Shown here: one piece after another, positions 57,893-64,000 of the stretch
How positions within the stretch are numbered: position 1 is the stretch's first letter
Layout: every line of letters begins with the position of its first letter
Assembly: GCA_910587925.1 (NCBI GenBank)
Contig: CAJUOC010000001.1
Location: forward strand, 62,001-126,000
Direction: 5' to 3'
Origin: an uncultured Muribaculaceae bacterium
GTDB taxonomy: Bacteria; Bacteroidota; Bacteroidia; Bacteroidales; Muribaculaceae
Length of the DNA stretch: 64,000 nt
Notes under the pieces: generated by a model
What the model saw: only the letters and a program-made list of their open reading frames with translations
Database searches by the model: none
What the model was told of the DNA's origin: nothing
Position numbers and translations under genes: made by a program

Positions 57893-60800
57893 TTAGCGGG
57901 CTATCAGTTTGACGACACCGACGGGGGTGCGGACTATATATAAGCCCTTGGCAGGAAGGTCCAGCTGTGCCGGGGTGGCGGTACTCGATATGACCCGACC
58001 CGATATGTCGCATACGGTCGCATGGCCCGGCACTGCTACCGTGAGCCGCAATCCGTCGAGATATACCTGAGCGTCTGAGCCTATATCATACGCTCCCGAA
58101 GGCTTGGATGCCTCCACTATCTCGCCCGGGCCCGATACGCCGCGGTCGTATACGGCTGCGACATAGTAGGTATGCGAGGGCGCCGTCTCATCAGCCGCGA
58201 ATACATGGTTGTATGAGACAACATCCGGAGCCGAAGATGTGAGCAGCAGACCATCGCAATACACCTCATATCCACGGAGCATCGGCGGAGCGGCTATTGT
58301 GGTATACGTAATATTATCGAAGCTCACGGCCTTGGCCTGACAGTCCTTCACGTGGATGGCAAAGCGAGAGGCATCTGCGGGGATGGTGAATGTCTTGACA
58401 GCGGCAGCGGCCAAATCCCTGGAGTTGATGGTCTCGCTGTCGATAACGTTGTCAAAGTCTGCCGCCGTGACTCCGCCGGCGCTCGTACAGTAATCTATCT
58501 CTACGGCCGAGCTCTTGCCAAAGCAATTGAAAGCCTCACGCGACAGGCTCACCTCGCTGCCGGGGACTACCTCGGGCAGTACAATCCATTTGTCGGGCTT
58601 GCCATACAGCGCGCCATTCTCGCCGTAACATCCGGGCACATACAAGCCACGACTGCCGCCGGCACCTCCCTTTGCATATATTTCGGCTGCAAGGGTGCTC
58701 TTGTACGCCGGGTCGTCGACGCCGTAACCCTTGGTCGGAAGACCGTCGACATCGATAAACACCCAGCCGTCCTTCTCACCGTTGAGAGCGCCGTCGGCCC
58801 AATCCTCAAAGTCTTCATTTACCTCGGCCATACCGCTCTGACCCGGAGCAGGGGTTGTCCAGGCGAGCGCCGCATCATCGTCGGTCATCGACACCGTAAG
58901 ATTCTCAGGCGCGGGCAACAGACTACGGCTCACCGGCAGCGCAGTGGCGCAGGTATTATTGTCGGCATCGGCATCTGCGCCGCAGACTATTGCAAACGAC
59001 ATCTCTACGTCGCGTCCCGACTCATGCGGCAGAGGTACATAAGTATACGTCAGCGTCGTAGAGCCGAAGCGCTCCACAGAGCCGCCATCGGCCTCGCCCA
59101 GCTCACGGCCGTCGGCAGAGGCCTTGACCTTGAATCCGTCTATGCCGGTCAGACCCGTATTGGTGACCAGCAGCGTCAGAGTGGCCTCGCGCCCCACCTC
59201 AGCCCGCTTGGGCAGCGCGATTGATGTCAAAGCGAGGTCGGTATCTACCGGATAATCAGCGATGGTTATGTCGTCTACATAGATATATGTGTACGAGCCG
59301 GCGCCGGTGCCTTTCAGCACGAGGTTGCAGGCCTGTGTCTTCTCGCTCGGCATCTTCACCTCCATCAGATATTCGCGCCAGCCATTTTCGGTCGGCGCGG
59401 GGTCGTCGGCGGCGAGTGTATGGTCGTCGATAGGCTCGCTCAACGCATACTCCTCGTCGGAGCCATAGACGCGCATCACCGGCAGCACGGTCGCGGCGAG
59501 CGTCGACGACGGCTTTTTGTAGACCCACATCCTCACAAATGCGCGGATCATACCGCTCAGGTCAAGGATGGGCGAGATGAGCTCGCCGGTCTTGCCCGCG
59601 GCTTGGGCATAGCGCGCCATACCCTTGTCGCCGTCGTGGGGAGATACGCCGCTGCCGTTGAGCGCCCATGCGCCGGTGGCGGGACTCATGCTCCAGGTCT
59701 CGTTTTGAAACTTAGTGTTGGCAAACGACTCTGCAAATGCCCCTGCGAGCGCCGGACCTATCACTACAGAGTTTGACTTGCCGGCAGTGCTCTCGCCGCG
59801 CTCATTGCAGGCATATACGCTGATATATGCACCGACCTGCGACTCGGTCGGCTCGGGATAATCAAATTCAGCCGAAGTAGCGCCGGTAAATGTGAGCTGG
59901 AGCGGAGTCTTGTCGGGCAACGCTGCCTTATAGTTCACTGTCGAGGGGTTAAACAGAGCCGACGACGATGTCGAGGCCGTAACCGCATCCCAGCTCGCCG
60001 CGAAGTGTGTCCCGCCCTTGTGGGTGATGACGACGTTGGACGGCGCCTTGGGATAGCCGAATGTGGGCTTTGCCGCCACCACCTTCTTGACACCGCGCGC
60101 CGAGCCACTGATGATATACACGGCATACTCCGCGCCGGTACCTATGCCATCGGGGTCGACAAAGGTCGCCTGCTGTGACGGCGCCAGCCCGGTGAGTGTA
60201 AACTCACGCTCGGCTACGCCGGGTGCCGAGCGCACAATGCGTGCCGACAACTCCGCTGGAAGAGGCGCGCCGAGATGGGTAGCGGCCGGAGGTGTGACTT
60301 TCATCTCCACCCGCAGCTTTCCGCTCTCGACCTTATATGTCGGGGTCTGTACAGTCGCCTGCGCGGGCGAGGCGGCAGTCAGCCCCTCGCCGAGCGTAAT
60401 CCAGTCGATATGGTATTTCTGTCTGGCTTCAGAAATAAAATGTAATGCAAAGCGGTAGTCGCCCGTGACATCGGGGGTAAACTCCACGGCAAACTCCTCC
60501 CAGGTATCCACCGCGCTGTTTTGTACCTTCCACGTATCACACAGCTTTATGGCCGAGCCGGTGACTACCAGGTCGTCGTCGTCATCGTCGCCTTTGCAGA
60601 GCATACACTCAAAGTCGGCACTGCCGGGACCCGAGCATTTCACACTCATGGAGAGGCGGTATGTAAGCCCCTGTTCAAAGTGAAACCAAGGGAATATCAT
60701 CCAGTCGTCGGCGCTTTTCAGCGCTTCGCGGCCGTCGTACACAAAGGAGTCAAAGACATTTTTCTGCGGGTCGTAGTTGAGTCCGAAACCGATGTTGTCG

Positions 60801-60937
60801 AGATTGCTGTCGATAAGCCCCACATTGTCGTGATGGTCGAAGTCGTCGTGAAACGGAAGCGGCTGCACCGCCGGAGCGGCTGACAGCATCGGCACGACCA
60901 GCCATCCCATTATAAACGCGGTAAAAGTTTTTCTCAT
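57893..60937 (-). CDS. Large secreted multidomain protein with a type IX-like C-terminal domain
   Basis: A 1014-residue exported protein (signal FIMGWLVVPMLSAAPA). Several lectin-like beta-sandwich modules can be followed (residues 25-185, FHDDFDHHDNVGLI... HIDWITLGEG; 400-565, ESFANTKFQNETWSMSP... YIYVDDITIADYP; 735-900, VNEDFEDWADGALNG... KAVSFDNITY), of the choice-of-anchor/cleaved-adhesin type, separated by fibronectin-like segments. The last 70 residues (VYLDGLRLTVAVPGHATVCDISGRVI... GLYIVRTPVGVVKLIAR) resemble a type IX sorting domain. A run of six Asp (about residues 116-121) is present. It is probably surface bound; no catalytic motif was seen. Confidence 0.8.
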   Translation of the reverse strand: MRKTFTAFIMGWLVVPMLSAAPAVQPLPFHDDFDHHDNVGLIDSNLDNIGFGLNYDPQKNVFDSFVYDGREALKSADDWMIFPWFHFEQGLTYRLSMSVKCSGPGSADFECMLCKGDDDDDDLVVTGSAIKLCDTWKVQNSAVDTWEEFAVEFTPDVTGDYRFALHFISEARQKYHIDWITLGEGLTAASPAQATVQTPTYKVESGKLRVEMKVTPPAATHLGAPLPAELSARIVRSAPGVAEREFTLTGLAPSQQATFVDPDGIGTGAEYAVYIISGSARGVKKVVAAKPTFGYPKAPSNVVITHKGGTHFAASWDAVTASTSSSALFNPSTVNYKAALPDKTPLQLTFTGATSAEFDYPEPTESQVGAYISVYACNERGESTAGKSNSVVIGPALAGAFAESFANTKFQNETWSMSPATGAWALNGSGVSPHDGDKGMARYAQAAGKTGELISPILDLSGMIRAFVRMWVYKKPSSTLAATVLPVMRVYGSDEEYALSEPIDDHTLAADDPAPTENGWREYLMEVKMPSEKTQACNLVLKGTGAGSYTYIYVDDITIADYPVDTDLALTSIALPKRAEVGREATLTLLVTNTGLTGIDGFKVKASADGRELGEADGGSVERFGSTTLTYTYVPLPHESGRDVEMSFAIVCGADADADNNTCATALPVSRSLLPAPENLTVSMTDDDAALAWTTPAPGQSGMAEVNEDFEDWADGALNGEKDGWVFIDVDGLPTKGYGVDDPAYKSTLAAEIYAKGGAGGSRGLYVPGCYGENGALYGKPDKWIVLPEVVPGSEVSLSREAFNCFGKSSAVEIDYCTSAGGVTAADFDNVIDSETINSRDLAAAAVKTFTIPADASRFAIHVKDCQAKAVSFDNITYTTIAAPPMLRGYEVYCDGLLLTSSAPDVVSYNHVFAADETAPSHTYYVAAVYDRGVSGPGEIVEASKPSGAYDIGSDAQVYLDGLRLTVAVPGHATVCDISGRVISSTATPAQLDLPAKGLYIVRTPVGVVKLIAR

Positions 60938-60997
60938 AGTTAATTGTGAAACGTGTGTAAGTGAGTAATTGCGAGGCCGCCGCTACGCCCTCGATGG

Positions 60998-61028
60998 CAA
61001 ATATACGCATTTATTATATTTTTACAAT
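60998..61028 (-). promoter_or_regulatory. Promoter for the large secreted protein
   Basis: On the minus strand ATTG (61025-61028) and TATATTTG (60998-61005) are 19 bases apart; the -33 has one mismatch. The ATG is 60 bases downstream. Confidence 0.65.
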
Positions 61029-61113
61029 CTTTATGACATTAAATTTACATAGACATTTACATTTTTCAAGATGACAGCCATTGTATCAATCTTTTTGAGC
61101 AATTATATAAAGA

Positions 61114-61146
61114 AATCCGGGGCACCATTTTCAGGTGTCCCGGATT
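61114..61146 (-). terminator. Terminator after the GH57 gene
   Basis: AATCCGGGGCACC pairs with GGTGTCCCGGATT (one G-T pair) around 7 bases; on the minus strand it is followed by TCTTTATATAA. Confidence 0.75.
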
Positions 61147-61170
61147 CGGTGTGGTATTCAGGGAGGGGTA

Positions 61171-62577
61171 TTACTCTGCTTTGGCTTTGGGCTTGCGCAC
61201 TGTCTTTGCTTTGGCTTTTGCTTTGGGCTTGGCCTCGGCTGCGGCAACCTCGGCGGTCTCGCGGGTCTTGTGCTCGATGTTGTACTGCTCGAGATCTTGG
61301 CGCATGGAGTCTTTCTCGCGGGTGAGCTGCTCTATCTCGCGCTCCTGGTTGCGGATGGTCTTCAGGAGGGAGTTGAGTTCCTCGTTGTCGACACTGAGGG
61401 GATACTGCTCGTCGACGCGCACGAGGAAGTCGGCCAGGACATTCATATAGTTGGTAAATGCCTGGAAGGGCGTCTCGTAGGGCGAGAAACCGGCACCGCC
61501 GCCACCGAAGTGCTTGGTGCTCATGTAGAAGAAGTGGTCGCTTGCCTGGAGATACTGCCAGTCTTGCTTGAGGCGACGGTCTTCGCAGAGGCGCACGCGC
61601 TCGCCGGCGTCGTAGAGCTTCTTGACGGCCTCGCGCTGGAGCTGGTTGCCGAGCCAGGCCGATGTGTCGCGGGCCTCGTCGGCTGCCGACATGGGATAAG
61701 GTACCGACAGCTCGCCCACGCTCTTGAGCTTGGTGATGGCCTCGGTGGGTGTCCAGAACTCGATGCCGCGCTCGGCTGCGAAGCGGGGCAGCGCTTCCAG
61801 GAACTGGAAGATGCCGGTGCCGGCGGGCTGGAGCGAGCCGAAGGTGTCCAGATTCATGCACAGATTGATTATCTGCTCCTCGGCGGGAGTGGAGGCAATC
61901 CAGTCCATGAATTTGTCGGCCGTGAGGGGATACTCGTCCCAGGTGGTATCGGAGAAGCGCGATGTGATATCGTCGGTAAGCTTGCTGTTTTTTAGCAGGA
62001 GCTTGAGCTTGGGCGAGGAGGCGGCTGCGTAGACATAGTTGGGCGACTTCCAGCCAAGGATGTGCTTGGCACCCTCGGTGATGCAGCCCTTGAAGCCCAT
62101 GGCGGTGAGCTGGGGAGCGATTTCGTCGCTGTAGATAAGCTCGGTGTTGCGGATTACCTTGGGCTTTACGCCGAAGAGCTGATGCAGGCGATCGCAGTTG
62201 GCTTTTACCTGCTGAGCAAATTCCTCGGGGTCGACGAGCGATGCGAGCGAGTGGGAGTATGTCTCGGCGACAAACTCCACCTTGCCGGTGGCGGCGAGCT
62301 TGCCCAGCAGGTCGATAAACTCGGGCACGTACTGCTCGAGCTGCTCCAGGGCGGTGCCGGTGATGGAGAGCGAGCAGCGGAAGGCGCCCTTGGTCTCCTC
62401 GATCATGCGCAGGAGGGCCTCGGCGGCGGGGATGTAGCTCTGGGTGGCTATGCGGGTTACGATGTCGTCGTTGAGAAAGTCATCGTAGTAGTAGTGGTCG
62501 TTGCCGATGTCAAAGAAACGGTAGCGCTTCAGACGGTACGGCTGATGTATGGCGAAGTTGAAACAGATTGCTTTCAT
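61171..62577 (-). CDS. Glycoside hydrolase family 57 enzyme with coiled-coil and Ala/Lys tail
   Basis: A 468-residue GH57-type enzyme, the family of alpha-amylases and 4-alpha-glucanotransferases. Motifs: FAIHQPYRL (His), the nucleophile region RNTELIYSDEIAPQL and LCMNLDTFGS carrying the later acidic residue. The catalytic part ends near residue 390. A coiled coil (about 396-440, NEELNSLLKTIRNQEREIEQLTREKDSMRQDLEQ) and a 27-residue Ala/Lys/Pro tail follow, which is unusual. It lies 28 bases after the GT4 gene stop, so the two are cotranscribed in an alpha-glucan operon. Confidence 0.9.
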   Translation of the reverse strand: MKAICFNFAIHQPYRLKRYRFFDIGNDHYYYDDFLNDDIVTRIATQSYIPAAEALLRMIEETKGAFRCSLSITGTALEQLEQYVPEFIDLLGKLAATGKVEFVAETYSHSLASLVDPEEFAQQVKANCDRLHQLFGVKPKVIRNTELIYSDEIAPQLTAMGFKGCITEGAKHILGWKSPNYVYAAASSPKLKLLLKNSKLTDDITSRFSDTTWDEYPLTADKFMDWIASTPAEEQIINLCMNLDTFGSLQPAGTGIFQFLEALPRFAAERGIEFWTPTEAITKLKSVGELSVPYPMSAADEARDTSAWLGNQLQREAVKKLYDAGERVRLCEDRRLKQDWQYLQASDHFFYMSTKHFGGGGAGFSPYETPFQAFTNYMNVLADFLVRVDEQYPLSVDNEELNSLLKTIRNQEREIEQLTREKDSMRQDLEQYNIEHKTRETAEVAAAEAKPKAKAKAKTVRKPKAKAE

Positions 62578-62605
62578 GGTCGTGTTTCGGGGGGTGTGGG
62601 GGGGG

Positions 62606-63868
62606 TTAGCGATTGTTGAGTACCTTGTTGTATATGTCGATGACTTTCTGTCCGGCCTTGTCCCAGGTTATTTGGGCCACCTCGGCCAGGCCGTCCTCGC
62701 GCATCTGCTTGTAAAGCGCCGGGCAGGATATGATGGCGTTGATGGCGTCGGCCATGGCGTCGATATCCCAGTAGTCGGTCTTGATGACGTTGTCGAGGAT
62801 TTCGGCGCAGCCGCTCTGCTTGGAGATGATGCTGGGCACGCCCATCTGCATAGCCTCGAGAGGTGAGATGCCGAATGGCTCCGACACCGAGGGCATGATG
62901 TATACGTCTGATGCCTTGAGCATCTCATACACCTGCTTGCCCTTCTGGAATCCGGGGAAGTGGAAGCGGTCGGCGATATCGCGCTCGGCCGCCAGAGTAA
63001 TCATCTTGTCCATCATGTCGCCGGAGCCGGCCATGACGAAGCGCACGTTGTGGTTGTTTTTGAGCACCTTTGCGGCTGCCTCGACAAAGTACTCGGGGCC
63101 TTTTTGCATGGTGATGCGGCCCAGGAAGGTGACAATCTTCTCCTTGGGCTTCTCCACCTCGACGTCGAGCAGCTCGCGGCTCAGGGGCACCACGGCATTG
63201 TGCACCGTGGTGACCTTGGCGGGGTCGATGCCGTACTTGTCGATGACGGTGCGGCGGGTGAGCTCCGACACGGTGATGATGTGGTCGGCGTGGAGCATAC
63301 CGTCGCGCTCGATATTGAACACGGTGGGGTTGACATTGCCGCGCGAGCGGTCGTAGTCGGTAGCGTGCACGTGTATCACCAGGGGCTTGCCGCTGACCTG
63401 CTTGGCATGGATGCCGGCGGGGTAGCAGAGCCAGTCGTGGGCGTGGATGATGTCGCACTCGATGGTGCGGGCGACCACACCGGCCATGATCGAGTAATTG
63501 TTGATTTCCTCAAGCAGGTTGTCGGGGTATCGGCCCGAAAACTCGATGCAGCCCAGGTCGTTGGTGCGCATGTAGTTGAAGTCGGCGTAGATATGGTCGC
63601 GCAGGGCAAAGTAGAGGTCGGGGCTCATCACCTTGCCGATACGCTGCTCCACATATTCGCGGCTCACGTCGCGCCATGCCACGGGCACCTGCGAGGCGCC
63701 GACGATGTGTGCAAAGGAGCGGTCTTCGTCGCCCCAGGGCTTGGGGATGACAAAGGTGATGTCCATATTGCCGCACTGCCACATACCCTGTGTGAGGCCG
63801 TAGCTGGCGGTACCCAGACCGCCGAGGATGTGAGGTGGAAACTCCCACCCGAACATTAAAGCTTTCAT
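62606..63868 (-). CDS. Glycosyltransferase family 4, glycogen synthase-like
   Basis: A 420-residue GT-B enzyme. The N-terminus MFGWEFPPHILGGLGTASYGLTQGM is like starch/glycogen synthases of this phylum; donor binding is shown by LGRITMQKGPEYFVEAA and the E-x7-E motif SEPFGISPLEAMQMG. It probably uses an NDP-glucose to extend an alpha-1,4-glucan. It starts 24 bases after the debranching-enzyme stop and precedes the GH57 gene. Confidence 0.9.
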   Translation of the reverse strand: MKALMFGWEFPPHILGGLGTASYGLTQGMWQCGNMDITFVIPKPWGDEDRSFAHIVGASQVPVAWRDVSREYVEQRIGKVMSPDLYFALRDHIYADFNYMRTNDLGCIEFSGRYPDNLLEEINNYSIMAGVVARTIECDIIHAHDWLCYPAGIHAKQVSGKPLVIHVHATDYDRSRGNVNPTVFNIERDGMLHADHIITVSELTRRTVIDKYGIDPAKVTTVHNAVVPLSRELLDVEVEKPKEKIVTFLGRITMQKGPEYFVEAAAKVLKNNHNVRFVMAGSGDMMDKMITLAAERDIADRFHFPGFQKGKQVYEMLKASDVYIMPSVSEPFGISPLEAMQMGVPSIISKQSGCAEILDNVIKTDYWDIDAMADAINAIISCPALYKQMREDGLAEVAQITWDKAGQKVIDIYNKVLNNR

Positions 63869-63892
63869 AATATCGTATTATCGAGGGGTGGG

Positions 63893-64000
63893 TCAGTTGG
63901 AAAAGCGTTTGATAAGGCGCACGGTGCGCAGCACCTCGGCCACGTTGGTGGCGTGTGACACGGCGCCTCGGCCGCGGAAGGGCGGGTTGCCGTCGTAGAG
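63893..64000 (-). CDS. Glycogen debranching enzyme, C-terminal end only
   Basis: The last 35 residues of a protein whose start lies outside the window (LYDGNPPFRGRGAVSHATNVAE, then VLRTVRLIKRFSN and stop). The pattern DGNPP...GAVSHATNVAEVLR fits the end of amylo-1,6-glucosidase-type debranching enzymes, and a debranching-GT4-GH57 order is known in Bacteroides. With so little sequence the call depends largely on context. Confidence 0.6.
   Translation of the reverse strand, partial: LYDGNPPFRGRGAVSHATNVAEVLRTVRLIKRFSN

Overview
The window looks like chromosomal DNA of a GC-rich Bacteroidales bacterium (roughly 60 percent GC by eye), most likely from the Muribaculaceae or a close relative. The grounds are repeated Bacteroidetes-type promoters (TTTG, 19-21 bases, TAnnTTTG), a near absence of strong Shine-Dalgarno sequences, and Bacteroidetes-specific families (DUF4492 beside cydAB, DUF4493/PCMD lipoproteins, DUF4835, DUF4301, DUF4230, the Bacteroidetes omega-like RpoZ next to BamD). 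The species assignment is inference.

Layout. 1-2315: minus-strand cytochrome bd oxidase operon (DUF4492, cydA, cydB cut by the window edge). 2424-6694: hpt, adk, an AMP-forming acyl-CoA synthetase and rlmD. 6672-9689: a CYTH protein and a divergent DUF5686 outer-membrane protein. 9721-15723: three tandem DUF4493 lipoproteins behind one good promoter. 15724-16184: a concentric palindromic element with no gene. 16185-20813: a small unknown two-gene unit, a TPR protein, a DUF4301 protein and a small membrane ORF that looks frameshifted. 20839-25095: two DUF4230 proteins, a DUF1232 protein, bamD, rpoZ, rpsO and a META-domain lipoprotein. 25096-25580: a second concentric palindromic element containing a decayed copy of the tpx 3' end. 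25581-27253: tpx and a redoxin-like protein. 27458-31290: GtrA, GT2, UDP-galactopyranose mutase and a GT-C-like membrane protein. 31554-36914: N-acetylmuramidase-like protein, pepD, small membrane protein, Skp/OmpH-like lipoprotein, mdh and an OmpA lipoprotein. 36981-39143: agmatine deiminase and N-carbamoylputrescine amidase with a small acidic protein. 39274-42119: a DUF4136 lipoprotein and a lower-GC operon with a leucine-rich-repeat surface protein and two small partners. 42788-46304: fabD, speA, truA. 46437-49397: tatA, tatC and an MFS sugar transporter with an unusual insert. 49603-56071: the dnaN, exonuclease, coaBC, DUF4835, recN, rlmB series. 56289-60937: an OmpA porin, a third repeat cluster and a 1014-residue secreted protein. 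61171-64000: glycogen/alpha-glucan genes (GH57, GT4, end of a debranching enzyme).

Genes that work together: speA (arginine to agmatine), aguA and aguB (agmatine to putrescine) lie in two operons a few kilobases apart and give a complete putrescine route. The glf cluster supplies and probably transfers galactofuranose. The GH57/GT4/debranching genes form an alpha-glucan unit. The most unusual material is non-coding: three intergenic clusters of nested or tandem perfect palindromes (15746-16092, 25197-25423, 57521-57840), one associated with a partial gene duplication. No rRNA, tRNA, CRISPR array or complete insertion sequence was recognised.
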